A stretch of 64,000 bases of DNA from Pararhizobium sp. (GCA_030655075.1 JAURWE010000055.1:186001-250000); one strand, 5' to 3'; shown: positions 42,602 to 51,673, numbered from the stretch's first letter. A program made the numbers and translations. The notes: generated from the letters alone by a model not told the origin.

Positions 42602-43027
42602 TCAGGTTTTATCCGGGACCTTTCCCGCCTCCTCCGGCGTCTTTGTGTCCTTGTCCAGGTCCTTCACGATTCCCATGAACTTCTGCATCATTCTTTCCAT
42701 GATGCTCATCGCCTGGTCAATCTCTTCGTTCGACGGAAGCGACGGACGCGGCAGATTCACACCCGTTCCAACTGTTTTTTCCAGCGTTTCGATGCGCTTG
42801 GTCAAAAGGTCGAGTTCAAGCTCGAAGGCGGTGCGCTCATCGGCGGCCAGGCGGCAGGTGACATTGCCGCCCTTGTCGCTGCAGACCGAGATTTCGCCGG
42901 TCTGTGTATCCAAGCGGACAATGCCGGCATCGGTCTTTTCCATGCTGTAGCGGCCCGGTGCCTGCTCCTGCGCTAAGGCGGCGCTCGACAGCAAAAGCAT
43001 GAAAGTGGATATCGTCAGGGTCCGCAT
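42602..43027 (-). CDS. Hypothetical secreted protein with C-terminal coiled coil
   Basis: A 141-aa protein with a signal peptide (residues 1-19, cleaved after ALA). The mature N-terminus (GRYSMEKTDAGIVRLDTQTG, then ISVCSDKGGNVTCRLAADER with two Cys that may form a disulfide) looks like a small beta module. It is followed by a helical heptad region (ELELDLLTKRIETLEKTVG) and a Lys/Glu/Pro-rich tail. Similar proteins occur in rhizobia without known function. It lies 39 bp upstream of the response regulator on the same strand. Confidence 0.8.
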   Translation of the reverse strand: MRTLTISTFMLLLSSAALAQEQAPGRYSMEKTDAGIVRLDTQTGEISVCSDKGGNVTCRLAADERTAFELELDLLTKRIETLEKTVGTGVNLPRPSLPSNEEIDQAMSIMERMMQKFMGIVKDLDKDTKTPEEAGKVPDKT

Positions 43028-43176
43028 TGTGGTGCTCCTCTCGCCGGTTCTGAAAACGCCTCACCCGCACCTGTCTAGCAGAAACAAAAGACCGCTTTGC
43101 GACCGAACGTCCCGTAGACAAAAGCCCGTGTTTGGGGCAAGGACGTTGACGGATCGAAACAGGAGACACGGGTACC

Positions 43177-43524
43177 ATGAGCAGCGTGATCTACAAAATT
43201 GTTCCGGCAGCCTCGTGGCAGGAAGCCCGTGAAAATGGCTTTTTTGAAGGCTCTCCCGTCGATATCGATGACGGTTTTATTCATTTCTCCACAGCGCAAC
43301 AATCGGTCGAAACAGCCGCCCGGCATTTTGCCGGACAGGAAGACCTGATGCTGATCGCCATCGACGGCGACCTTCTGGAAGACAGCCTGATTTATGAGCC
43401 CTCGCGCGGCGGTGCGCTCTTCCCGCATCTCTATGGCCCGCTCGAGCTTTCCGCAGTCATCTGGGAAAAACCGCTGCCGCTCGGGGCCGACGGTTCGCAC
43501 GTCTTTCCGGACTTTTCCGCATGA
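43177..43524 (+). CDS. DUF952-family protein
   Basis: A 115-aa DUF952 protein: IYKIVPAASWQEARENGFFE, then DIDDGFIHFSTAQQSVETAA and HLYGPLELSAV are the conserved blocks. The family fold is related to RNA-2'-phosphotransferase/ADP-ribosyl enzymes, but no activity is established. AGGAGA precedes the ATG. Its stop overlaps the pyrD start by 4 bp (ATGA), so it is translationally coupled to pyrD, an arrangement common in rhizobia. Confidence 0.9.
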   Translation: MSSVIYKIVPAASWQEARENGFFEGSPVDIDDGFIHFSTAQQSVETAARHFAGQEDLMLIAIDGDLLEDSLIYEPSRGGALFPHLYGPLELSAVIWEKPLPLGADGSHVFPDFSA

Positions 43525-44609
43525 TGGGACCGCTGCAGGCGCTTGCCCGGCAGGGTCTTTTTCTGCTCGACCCGGAAACCGCGCATGGTCTGTCGATCAC
43601 GGCGCTGAAGACGGGTCTCGTGCCGGGCTGCGCAGCTGCAGCCGATCCGCGCCTCGCCCAGACCGTGGCGGGCCTCACCTTTGCCAACCCGCTCGGCATG
43701 GCGGCCGGTTACGACAAGAATGCCGAGGTCCCGGAAGCGCTTCTGAAACTCGGTTTCGGCTTTGCGGAAATCGGCACGGTGACGCCGAAGCCTCAGGCCG
43801 GCAATGACAAGCCGCGGATTTTCCGGCTGGTGGAGGACGATGCCGTCATCAACCGGCTGGGCTTCAACAACGAAGGCCATGACGCCGCGCTGCAGCGGCT
43901 GAAATCCTGCGCGCCAAACGCGATGATCGGCGTCAACATCGGCGCCAACAAGAACAGTTTGGACCGGGTCGGCGACTATGTGCTCGGCATCCGGAAATTC
44001 TCCGGCGTTGCGCGTTATTTCACGGTCAACATCTCCTCACCAAACACGCCGGGCCTGCGCGACCTGCAGGCGCGCGACAGCCTGAACGACTTGCTGTCGG
44101 CTGTGCTCAAGGCCCGTGACGACGAAGCGGTAACGACCGGTAGGCGCGTTCCGGTATTCCTGAAGATCGCCCCGGATCTGCCCGACGAAGGGCTGGACGA
44201 TATTGCGACCGAGGCGCTGTCGCATGCGCTCGACGGGCTGATCGTCTCCAACACGACACTGTCGCGCGCGGGTCTGAAGGATCAAGACCAAGCTCAGCAG
44301 AGCGGCGGCATGTCCGGGAAGCCGTTGTTTGAAAAATCGACCGTGGTTCTGGCGAAGATGCGCAAGCGCGTCGGGCCGGAGATGCCGATCATCGGCGTCG
44401 GCGGCGTCAGTTCGGCGGAGACGGCGGCGGAAAAGATCCGCGCCGGGGCGGATCTGGTGCAGCTCTATTCCTGCATGGTCTATGAGGGACCGGCGCTGCC
44501 GGGCCGCATCGTGCGCGACCTGTCAAAATTGTGCGACCGGGAGAAGCTGACCTCTATCCGCGACCTGCGCGACACGCGTGTGGATCACTGGGCCAGCAAG
44601 ACAGCTTGA
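43521..44609 (+). CDS. pyrD: Dihydroorotate dehydrogenase (quinone), class 2
   Basis: A 362-aa flavoenzyme that oxidises dihydroorotate to orotate with quinone at the inner membrane, the fourth step of pyrimidine synthesis. The N-terminal amphipathic helix (PLQALARQGLFLLDPETAHG) is the class 2 membrane anchor. FMN and substrate motifs include NPLGMAAGYDKNAEVPEALL, GTVTPKPQAGNDKPRIFRL, NISSPNTPGLRDLQ (with the class 2 catalytic Ser) and IGVGGVSSAETAAEKIRAGA. Confidence 0.96.
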   Translation: MMGPLQALARQGLFLLDPETAHGLSITALKTGLVPGCAAAADPRLAQTVAGLTFANPLGMAAGYDKNAEVPEALLKLGFGFAEIGTVTPKPQAGNDKPRIFRLVEDDAVINRLGFNNEGHDAALQRLKSCAPNAMIGVNIGANKNSLDRVGDYVLGIRKFSGVARYFTVNISSPNTPGLRDLQARDSLNDLLSAVLKARDDEAVTTGRRVPVFLKIAPDLPDEGLDDIATEALSHALDGLIVSNTTLSRAGLKDQDQAQQSGGMSGKPLFEKSTVVLAKMRKRVGPEMPIIGVGGVSSAETAAEKIRAGADLVQLYSCMVYEGPALPGRIVRDLSKLCDREKLTSIRDLRDTRVDHWASKTA

Positions 44610-44616
44610 CACCCGA

Positions 44617-45117
44617 TCACCTCGAAAGAACCATCGCCCAGTAGGGCCGGTTGCCGGTCGCCGGGTTCTGGACCACGGCGACGCCGAGGCCGCGATAGCC
44701 GGCACCCAGCATGTTCTGCAGATGTTTTGGCGAGCGGAACCAGGCATCGTAGGAGCGGGCCGCATCGTCCTGACCGGCGGCGATGTTTTCGGCGGCCGGA
44801 AGCACGACGCCCTGGCCCTTCATCCGGTCGTAGAAATTGGCGCCCAGGCCGATGTTGTGCTCCATCTTGCCGGCCCGCGCCATGCGGCCGGCCTGATCCA
44901 TGGCGGCAGCTGCGGCAACCGGATCGCGCGATAGAGGTTCAAGACCGTTTTTCGCCCGCAATGCATTGACATAGCCGAGCGTGGCGCCCGTCTGGTCGCT
45001 GCCGGTGCCGCTGTCAGGCGTCAGGAGTTTCGAGGTGCTACAACCGGCCAGCGCGCCGAATGAAACGACGGCCCCTGCCTTAAGCAGCGTACGGCGGGAG
45101 AGGAAAGACGGTTGCAT
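44617..45117 (-). CDS. CAP/SCP-domain lipoprotein
   Basis: A 166-aa lipoprotein. SRRTLLKAG resembles a twin-arginine motif, followed by a hydrophobic stretch and the lipobox LAGC with lipidated Cys26. The CAP domain begins near residue 50 (YVNALRAKNGLEPLSRDPVA, then AGKMEHNIG, ENIAAGQDDAARSYDAWFRS, HLQNMLG), the bacterial SCP family. ATG at 45117 has AGGAGATAGG. It starts one base after the stop of the membrane-protein gene at 45119, so the two are coupled. Role unknown; CAP proteins often act at the envelope. Confidence 0.88.
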   Translation of the reverse strand: MQPSFLSRRTLLKAGAVVSFGALAGCSTSKLLTPDSGTGSDQTGATLGYVNALRAKNGLEPLSRDPVAAAAAMDQAGRMARAGKMEHNIGLGANFYDRMKGQGVVLPAAENIAAGQDDAARSYDAWFRSPKHLQNMLGAGYRGLGVAVVQNPATGNRPYWAMVLSR

Positions 45118-45118
45118 C

Positions 45119-45385
45119 CTATCTCCTGTAGCTGAATATCCGCAGAAGGATGAAGGCCGGAATGACGACGGCCGCCCCCAAAAGCAGATAATCGCCCACC
45201 TTGCCAAGCGCCGCAAAGCCCGAATACCAGAGGTCGAGGACAAAATTGCGGGCGGCGAAGAGTATGTCGTAGGGATCGACGCCGAAGAGCTTCATCAGGA
45301 AGCCAACGAGTACTGAGACGACCAATAGCTTGACGATGACGCGCAGCGGGCTGTCGCCCAGAAACCTGTTGACCCCGTCGGACAT
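45119..45385 (-). CDS. DUF6460-type small membrane protein
   Basis: An 88-aa protein with two hydrophobic segments (about residues 18-34 and 66-82) and a short basic tail (FSYRR). The pattern MSDGVNRFLGDSPLRVIVKL recalls rhizobial DUF6460 proteins, once mis-named integrases. AGGAG precedes the ATG at 45385; a longer minus-strand reading frame upstream of that point has no support. No function is known. Confidence 0.85.
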   Translation of the reverse strand: MSDGVNRFLGDSPLRVIVKLLVVSVLVGFLMKLFGVDPYDILFAARNFVLDLWYSGFAALGKVGDYLLLGAAVVIPAFILLRIFSYRR

Positions 45386-45529
45386 GGGCTGATTCTCCTG
45401 TTTCACCTCAGTTAAGCACCTGCGCTGACCGCTGCAAGACCGCAATTGTCGCGGCGCGGTCGCGATCTGCTTCTTGCGCAGCCCGGTCTTCGCCAGTACC
45501 AACGGCGGCGCAGCAACGAAAGGCCACCG

Positions 45530-46468
45530 ATGAACCAGCTCAGCTCGGGCGACATGCTTGCCGACCGCCGGGCGGACTATGCCCGGATGCTGGCCGAGAG
45601 TGGCGAGCCGGCCAGCGCCGCCGAACTGATGACGCAGGCGCTGGAAATCGTGCCCGGCTGGGCTGCCGGCTGGTTTCAGCTGGCCACCTATGAAGAAAAA
45701 TCCGGCAGCACCGAGGCCGCCGTCGCGGCATTGCAGCAGGTTCTCGTCTTGAGCCCCGGCGACCAGTTCGGCGCCGGGCTGAAGCTCGCCGTTCTCGGCG
45801 CTGCCGCCATGCCCGCCCTGCCGCCCAGCCGCTATGTCGAGCAGCTGTTCGACGACTATGCCGGACGCTTCGACGGGGCGCTGGTGGAACGGCTCGGCTA
45901 CACGGTTCCGGAGAAGCTGGCCGCCCTTGTGCATGGGCATGCGGGCATCGACCATCATTTTGCCCATGTGACCGACCTCGGCTGCGGTACCGGGCTGTTC
46001 GGCGAGCGGATCAAGGCCAATGCCGGATTTCTCGAAGGCTTCGACCTGTCGGCCAACATGCTGGCAAAGGCGCGCGACAAACCTCTCTACGATCGACTGG
46101 CTCAAGCCGATCTGTCGCTGGCCCCTGCTGTGTCCGGAGTCTTTACCGAGGGCCTCGACCCTATGCGCGCCGATCTCGTCGCGGCAGCCGATGTGCTGAT
46201 GTATCTCGGCGATCTCGGCGGCGTCCTTGCCATCGCGGCAGAGCTGATTTCAGACGGCGGCATCTTCGCGTTCTCCGTCGAGGATGCGGGGAATGTAGCG
46301 GGGTTCGTGCTGCGGCCGAGCCTGCGTTATGCGCATTCGGAAAATTACGTGCGCGAGCTCCTAGGCTCCCATAGCTTTATTCTGCATGAGATGGTCAAAA
46401 CCGTCATTCGCAAAGATGGCGGCGAACCGGTGCACGGCATTCTGTTTCTTGCTCGAAAAGCCGGCTGA
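45530..46468 (+). CDS. TPR-containing class I SAM-dependent methyltransferase
   Basis: A 312-aa protein. An N-terminal TPR-like helical region (RRADYARMLAESGEPASAAE, ALEIVPGWAAGWFQLATYEE) precedes a methyltransferase domain with HVTDLGCGTGLFGERIKANA (SAM motif I), GFDLSANMLAKARDK and DVLMYLGDLGGVLAIAAEL. Such rhizobial proteins are annotated as trans-aconitate-like or UbiE-like methyltransferases; the substrate is unknown. ATG at 45530 is preferred over an in-frame start at 45446, which overlaps the divergent promoter of the membrane protein gene. Confidence 0.88.
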   Translation: MNQLSSGDMLADRRADYARMLAESGEPASAAELMTQALEIVPGWAAGWFQLATYEEKSGSTEAAVAALQQVLVLSPGDQFGAGLKLAVLGAAAMPALPPSRYVEQLFDDYAGRFDGALVERLGYTVPEKLAALVHGHAGIDHHFAHVTDLGCGTGLFGERIKANAGFLEGFDLSANMLAKARDKPLYDRLAQADLSLAPAVSGVFTEGLDPMRADLVAAADVLMYLGDLGGVLAIAAELISDGGIFAFSVEDAGNVAGFVLRPSLRYAHSENYVRELLGSHSFILHEMVKTVIRKDGGEPVHGILFLARKAG

Positions 46469-46645
46469 ACGAACGCTTCTTGCGAAGTTCAAATAGGTCA
46501 GTATTGCTTACATATTTTCCTTGATTCCACTGAGGAAAAGCCGAACAATCTGCCCAGTTCAGGACATACAGACTGCATTTTCAGAGTGCAACAGCGTCCA
46601 AAATTCATCACACGAATACCCGTCCTCGCTTTCGGAGATCGCGAC

Positions 46646-47281
46646 ATGGCCCAGCTTATCAATTCCCTTGGTTTGTGGAACACAAGTGCGTCGCGCCATA
46701 CACCGGTCGAGGATATGCAGGGCGTGTTTTCCGGCAGCCTTGTTGCGGCGCTCGGGCTCTATGTGCTGGCCAGCGCCGGACTGCTGACCGGCAGCACCGC
46801 CGGTGTCGCCTTCCTGCTGCATTATGCGTTTGGCGTGAATTTCGGTCTCGCCTTTTTCCTGCTCAACCTGCCGTTCTTCTATCTGTCGTGGAAACGCCTC
46901 GGTGTCGCCTTCACCATCAAGACCTTTATTGCCATCGGCCTGACCTCGCTCCTGACCAACGTCCAGTCGAGCGTGCTGCAGATTGCCAGCATTCATCCGG
47001 CCTGGGCGGCGCTGCTCGGTGGTCTGCTGCTCGGTTTCGGGCTTCTGGCGCTCTATCGCCACCGGGCCAGCCTCGGCGGCGTCGGCATTCTCGGCATCTA
47101 TCTGCAGGAGCGTTTCGGGATCCGCGCCGGCCTCGTGCAGATGGCCATCGACCTCTGCGTGCTGGCCGCCGCTTTCTTCGTCACCACGCCATCGGTGGTG
47201 TTCTATTCGGTGCTCGGCGCAGCGGTGCTGAACCTGTTCGTGGCCATCAACCACCGCGCCGATCGTTATATCGCGTTGTGA
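46646..47281 (+). CDS. YitT-family membrane protein
   Basis: A 211-aa polytopic protein of the YitT/DUF161 family. About five or six membrane segments are visible (SLVAALGLYVLASAGLLTGS, FFLLNLPFFYLSW, LLGGLLLGFGLLALYRHRAS). GSTAGVAFLLHYAFGVNFGL is the conserved family segment. The C-terminal DUF2179 domain found in Bacillus YitT is absent. GGAGAT lies upstream of ATG 46646. It ends just before the promoter of the HEPN module. Confidence 0.88.
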   Translation: MAQLINSLGLWNTSASRHTPVEDMQGVFSGSLVAALGLYVLASAGLLTGSTAGVAFLLHYAFGVNFGLAFFLLNLPFFYLSWKRLGVAFTIKTFIAIGLTSLLTNVQSSVLQIASIHPAWAALLGGLLLGFGLLALYRHRASLGGVGILGIYLQERFGIRAGLVQMAIDLCVLAAAFFVTTPSVVFYSVLGAAVLNLFVAINHRADRYIAL

Positions 47282-47296
47282 AAAAATTGCGCATCC

Positions 47297-47326
47297 TTGA
47301 GAAAAGACGACGTTTCAGTCTATAAT
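47297..47326 (+). promoter_or_regulatory. Sigma-70-type promoter of the HEPN two-gene module
   Basis: TTGAGA (47297-47302), an 18-base spacer and a perfect TATAAT (47321-47326). Transcription would start near 47333, about 70 bases before the GTG start at 47403. It begins only 16 bp after the YitT stop, giving the two genes their own promoter. Confidence 0.75.
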
Positions 47327-47402
47327 TATGTGCTGGTACACGAAACCGGTGCGCCTTGGGATGTGTCTAGGCCGCAGCCGGCCGAAAGCCAAGGAGGAAG
47401 AC

Positions 47403-47861
47403 GTGGAGCTTGATTACAATGTTCGAGACCGGAACGAAGGTTTTGAGCCGGGGCCCGTGTTGACAAAAGATGACGTATCCCGTCGCGTCGATGACTGGCT
47501 GAAGCGCCTGCGGGACCTCTTTGCAGTTACGACCGAATGGGCGCTGAAAAATGGCTGGACCGTTGGCGATGTTGGTTCAACGCCGATGAATGAGGAATTG
47601 ATGCAGCACTTCGGTATTGCTGCTCGTGATCAACCTGTTCTTCGACTTGACAAAGCGGCTGAATCGTATGCGCTCTTCAAGCCCAAAGCATTGTGGGTGA
47701 TCGGGGCCAACGGACGCATCGACCTCTACACGTCGAAGGGTGTTTTCATTATTATCGATCAGGCAGATAAGTACGAACAGCCGAGATGGACTTTATTTCG
47801 GGGCTCGAACAAGAAGGAAGGAGATCGCTTTTCTCCTGAATTAATTTTGAGTCTGGTCTAA
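47403..47861 (+). CDS. Unknown protein, partner of the HEPN gene (candidate antitoxin or effector)
   Basis: A 152-aa soluble protein starting at GTG 47403, chosen for the strong AAGGAGG ribosome site five bases upstream; an in-frame ATG at 47328 sits at the predicted transcription start and is unlikely. No domain is recognised. It has an N-terminal charged helical part (DDVSRRVDDWLKRLRDLFAV) and a C-terminal beta-rich part (ALWVIGANGRIDLYTSKGVF, IIIDQADKYEQPRWTLFRGS). Codon and base composition are AT-richer than the flanking genes, a sign of transfer. Two bases separate its stop from the HEPN start, so they form one unit. Confidence 0.75.
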   Translation: MELDYNVRDRNEGFEPGPVLTKDDVSRRVDDWLKRLRDLFAVTTEWALKNGWTVGDVGSTPMNEELMQHFGIAARDQPVLRLDKAAESYALFKPKALWVIGANGRIDLYTSKGVFIIIDQADKYEQPRWTLFRGSNKKEGDRFSPELILSLV

Positions 47862-47863
47862 AC

Positions 47864-48319
47864 GTGCACCGCTTGCCTGAAATAAAGGCGTCCTATGACT
47901 GGTTCATCGGTCAATACGAGCGCCAGGCACAGGTTCTATCAGCCAGTAACGATCTTACGGCGATTGATCGACTCGACATCAAGCGCGATATATTCGAACG
48001 CGGTATATTCGTCCTGATGTTCGCGCAGTTCGAGGTCGCTGTAAACCACACGTTCGAGGCAGTCATGTCCAAGCGCCTTGGCGACGATGATTGGTCGAGA
48101 CGCAGAGGTTGGGATGCGGATACCTTGAAAGGACCTCGCGTGTCGTTTCATGTAAGGCTATGCATGGTCATGGACCGTCGCAACCCGGAATTCGGACAAA
48201 TCAATAAAAATTATGCACTTCGAAATCATTGTGCCCATGGCGGCACAACGGAACCTGTGGGCTCCATCGACGATTTTGAGCATAATTTATATCGCTGGCA
48301 AAGTTTTCTCAGAGACTAA
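47864..48319 (+). CDS. HEPN-domain protein with RNxxxH motif (putative RNase)
   Basis: A 151-aa helical protein starting at GTG 47864. YALRNHCAHGG (residues 117-127) contains Arg120-Asn121-x3-His125, the R-N-x-x-x-H active-site motif of HEPN ribonucleases found in toxin-antitoxin, abortive-infection and CRISPR effectors. The preceding helix (RGIFVLMFAQFEVAVNHTFE) fits the first long HEPN helix, and the family MAE_28990/18760-like HEPN proteins share the RNxxAHG text. No antitoxin fold is visible in it. It has no strong ribosome site and probably relies on coupling to the gene before it. Activity is inferred from the motif. Confidence 0.75.
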   Translation: MHRLPEIKASYDWFIGQYERQAQVLSASNDLTAIDRLDIKRDIFERGIFVLMFAQFEVAVNHTFEAVMSKRLGDDDWSRRRGWDADTLKGPRVSFHVRLCMVMDRRNPEFGQINKNYALRNHCAHGGTTEPVGSIDDFEHNLYRWQSFLRD

Positions 48320-48395
48320 CAGCGTATATTGAGGTGTTGGCTAGGGCGAGCGGGGGCCGCTTCTCATCCCCGACATTAGCACTACATGTGTTGGC

Positions 48396-50951
48396 GTGAA
48401 CCAGATCGATTCCACGCCGGGTGAGAACAGCGCCCTTTTCCTGCCGCCGCCGTTTCTGCGCTGGTTCGCACAGAAGGGCTGGCAGCCGCGTGCGCACCAG
48501 CTGGAGCTGCTCGGCCGGGTGCAAGGCGGCGAAAGCATGCTGCTGATCGCGCCGACCGGCGCAGGCAAGACGCTGGCCGGGTTTCTGCCGTCGCTGACGG
48601 ACCTCACGACCCGCGGAAAAATCCCGCCGGGCTCGGCCTTTACCGGCGTGCACACGCTCTACATCTCGCCGCTGAAGGCGCTTGCCGTCGATATCGAGCG
48701 GAACCTGATGAAGCCGGTGGACGAGATGGCGCTGCCGGTGCGCATCGAGACCCGCACCGGCGATACGCCGCAGGCCAAGCGCCAGCGCCAGCGGCTGAAC
48801 CCGCCGGACATTTTGCTGACGACGCCGGAGCAGGTGGCGCTGCTGATCGCCAATGGCGAGGCGGAACGGTTCTTTGGGGATCTGAAATATGTGATCCTTG
48901 ACGAGCTTCATTCGCTGGTAACTTCCAAGCGCGGGCATCTCCTGTCTCTGGGTCTTTCCCGCCTGCGCACATTGGCGCCGGGACTGCAGACCATCGGGCT
49001 TTCGGCCACCGTCGCCGAGCCGATGGATCTGCGCAGATGGCTGGTGGCGCAGAAGGCGGACGCGGAGCACCATGCAGGCCTGATCACCGTCGATGGCGGT
49101 GCGCGGCCACACATCACGATTTTGCGAGCGGACGACCAGCGCGTGCCCTGGGCCGGTCACACGGCACGTTACGCCATGTCCGGCGTCTACGAGGCGATCA
49201 AGGCGCACAAGACGACGCTCCTGTTCGTCAACACCCGCAGCCAGGCCGAGATGCTGTTTCAGGAACTCTGGACCATCAACGACGACAATCTGCCGATCGC
49301 GCTGCACCATGGCTCGCTCGATGTCGGCCAGCGCCGCAAGGTCGAGGCAGCGATGTCGGAGAACAGGTTGCGCGCCGTCGTCGCCACCTCGACGCTCGAT
49401 CTCGGCATCGACTGGGGCGATGTCGATCTGGTGGTGCATGTCGGCGCGCCGAAGGGTGCCAGCCGCCTTGCCCAGCGGATTGGCCGCTCGAACCACCGCA
49501 TGGACGAGCCGAGCCGCGCCATCCTGGTGCCAGCCAACCGTTTCGAGGTGATGGAATGCCAGGCGGCGCTCGATGCCAATTATATCGGTGCGCAGGACAC
49601 ACCGCCGGTCGGCAGAGGAGCGCTCGACGTGCTGGCCCAGCACGTGCTCGGCATGGCCTGCGCGGCGCCGTTCGATCCGCTGGCGCTTTACGAAGACATC
49701 ACCAGCGCCTCGCCCTATGCGGATCTCAGCTGGGAGACGTTCGAGCGGATCGTCGATTTCGTCGCCACCGGCGGCTACGCGCTCCGGACCTATGAGCGCT
49801 ACGCCCGCATCCGCAAGACCAAAGACGGGCTGTGGCGTGTCTCAAATCCGCAGGTTGCCCAGCAGTACCGGCTCAACATCGGCACGATCATCGAAATGCC
49901 GATGCTGAACCTGCGCATGGTCAAGCACACTGCGCGCGGTTCGCTTGGCCGTGGCGGGGCGGCGCTGGGCAAGGTCGAGGAATATTTCGTCGAGCAACTG
50001 TCACAGGGCGACACGTTTCTCTTTGCCGGCAAGGTCCTGCGCTTCGAGGGCATTCGCGAGAGCGAGGCGCTGGTGAGCCAGGCCTATACGCTGGACCCGA
50101 AAGTGCCCTCCTATGCGGGCGGCAAGTTTCCGCTATCGACCTATCTCGCCGACCAGGTGCGCAGCATGCTGGCCGATTCGTCGCGCTGGGCCGTGCTGCC
50201 CGATCAGGTGCGCGACTGGCTGTCGCTGCAGAAGGACGTGTCGGTGCTGCCCAAGCACGACCAGCTGCTTATCGAGACCTTTCCGCGCGGCAGCCGCCAC
50301 TACATGGTCGCCTATGCGTTCGAAGGCCGCCTCGCCCACCAGACGCTGGGCATGCTCCTGACCCGGCGGCTGGAGCGGGCGGGACTGAAGCCGCTCGGCT
50401 TCGTCGCTACCGACTATGCGTTGGCGATCTGGGCGCTCGACGATCTGGGGGCCGCTTTCAAGAAGAAGCGGCCTTCGCTTGCCGATCTCTTCGATGAAGA
50501 CATGCTGGGCGACGATCTGGAATCCTGGCTCAACGAAAGCTTCATGCTCAAACGGACGTTTCGCAACTGTGCCGTCATCGCCGGACTGATCGAACAGCGC
50601 CATGCGGGCAAGGAAAAGACGGGCCGGCAGGTGACTGTGTCGGCCGATCTTATTTATGACGTTTTGCGCAGCCATGAGCCCGATCACATCCTCCTGGAAG
50701 CAACGCGCAACGATGCGGCCACAGGGCTTTTGGATATTGAGCGCCTCGGCCTTATGCTGATGCGAATCAAGGGTCACATCATGCACAAGGCGTTGGAGCA
50801 GATTTCGCCGCTCGCCGTGCCTGTGATGATGGAAATCGGCAAGGAGCCGGTGGCCGGACAGGCGCAGGATTTCCTGCTCTCGGAAGCAGCCGACGATCTC
50901 CTGAGCGAGGCCATGGCCGAACGGAAAGAAGACAGACAGAGACACGCATGA
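48396..50951 (+). CDS. Ligase-associated DNA damage response DEXH-box helicase (Lhr family)
   Basis: An 851-aa superfamily 2 helicase starting at GTG 48396. Motif I (Walker A) is APTGAGKT at residues 52-59, motif II is DELHS (about 169), motif III GLSATVAEP, motif VI QRIGRSNHR. A long C-terminal region typical of Lhr-type proteins follows (to residue 851). The arrangement with PdeM next in line is the ligase-associated repair module (TIGR04121-like), normally accompanied by an ATP-dependent DNA ligase and an exonuclease; those two are not in this window. It overlaps pdeM by 4 bp. Confidence 0.93.
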   Translation: MNQIDSTPGENSALFLPPPFLRWFAQKGWQPRAHQLELLGRVQGGESMLLIAPTGAGKTLAGFLPSLTDLTTRGKIPPGSAFTGVHTLYISPLKALAVDIERNLMKPVDEMALPVRIETRTGDTPQAKRQRQRLNPPDILLTTPEQVALLIANGEAERFFGDLKYVILDELHSLVTSKRGHLLSLGLSRLRTLAPGLQTIGLSATVAEPMDLRRWLVAQKADAEHHAGLITVDGGARPHITILRADDQRVPWAGHTARYAMSGVYEAIKAHKTTLLFVNTRSQAEMLFQELWTINDDNLPIALHHGSLDVGQRRKVEAAMSENRLRAVVATSTLDLGIDWGDVDLVVHVGAPKGASRLAQRIGRSNHRMDEPSRAILVPANRFEVMECQAALDANYIGAQDTPPVGRGALDVLAQHVLGMACAAPFDPLALYEDITSASPYADLSWETFERIVDFVATGGYALRTYERYARIRKTKDGLWRVSNPQVAQQYRLNIGTIIEMPMLNLRMVKHTARGSLGRGGAALGKVEEYFVEQLSQGDTFLFAGKVLRFEGIRESEALVSQAYTLDPKVPSYAGGKFPLSTYLADQVRSMLADSSRWAVLPDQVRDWLSLQKDVSVLPKHDQLLIETFPRGSRHYMVAYAFEGRLAHQTLGMLLTRRLERAGLKPLGFVATDYALAIWALDDLGAAFKKKRPSLADLFDEDMLGDDLESWLNESFMLKRTFRNCAVIAGLIEQRHAGKEKTGRQVTVSADLIYDVLRSHEPDHILLEATRNDAATGLLDIERLGLMLMRIKGHIMHKALEQISPLAVPVMMEIGKEPVAGQAQDFLLSEAADDLLSEAMAERKEDRQRHA

Positions 50952-51673
50952 ACCGCATTGCCCACGCCTTCACACCTGCCGATGCCGGTTCGGCCATATT
51001 CGCCGACACGGTCATTCATGGCGTGCGCGCGCTCTGCGATCCGCTCGGCGCGCTCTATCTGCCCGAGACCGGCGTTCTTGTCGTCTCCGACCTGCATCTC
51101 GAAAAAGGGTCGGCCTTTGCCCGGCGCGGCATGATGCTGCCACCCTACGATACGCTGGCGACGCTGCGCATTCTCGATGCCGTCATTGCCCGCCATGATC
51201 CGAAGGTCGTCATCAGCCTCGGCGACAACTTTCACGACCGGGCCGGCTCGAGGCTGATGCCGGACGCATTCCGGCCCTTGATTGAGGCTATGGCGCGTGG
51301 GCGCGAATGGATCTGGATCAACGGCAACCATGACCCGGACGGCACATCGCGTCTGCCGGGCGTCTCGGCCGACGCGCTTTCCTATGCGGGCCTCGTCTTT
51401 CGCCACGAGCCGTCACCCGGGAACAATCCCGGCGAAGTCTCCGGCCACCTGCACCCGGTCGCGACCATTCGCCGGCGGGAGCGCTATGTGCGCCGGGCCT
51501 GTTTCGCCAGCGATGGTCACCGCCTGATCATGCCCGCCTTCGGGGTGACGACCGGCGGCCTCGACCTGAAACACAAGGCGATGACCGGCCTCTTCGACCG
51601 CAACAGCCTGATTGCCCACATGCTGGGGCAGGACCGGATCTATTCGGTGCGGTTCGGCAATCTGCTCGGATAG
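50948..51673 (+). CDS. pdeM: Ligase-associated DNA damage response endonuclease PdeM
   Basis: A 241-aa calcineurin-like metallophosphoesterase. Metal motifs are VVSDLHLEKGSAFARRGMML (D-x-H), ISLGDNFHD (G-D), WINGNHDPD (G-N-H-D) and SGHLHPVATIRRR (H-x-H). In the ligase-associated module it acts as a nuclease alongside the Lhr helicase. The start overlaps the helicase stop (ATGA), so expression is coupled. Confidence 0.93.
   Translation: MNRIAHAFTPADAGSAIFADTVIHGVRALCDPLGALYLPETGVLVVSDLHLEKGSAFARRGMMLPPYDTLATLRILDAVIARHDPKVVISLGDNFHDRAGSRLMPDAFRPLIEAMARGREWIWINGNHDPDGTSRLPGVSADALSYAGLVFRHEPSPGNNPGEVSGHLHPVATIRRRERYVRRACFASDGHRLIMPAFGVTTGGLDLKHKAMTGLFDRNSLIAHMLGQDRIYSVRFGNLLG

Noticed and set aside
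46515..46539. Hairpin TTTTCCT / AGGAAAA after the TPR-methyltransferase gene as terminator
   Set aside because: The stem is short, the loop is long and no T-run follows.
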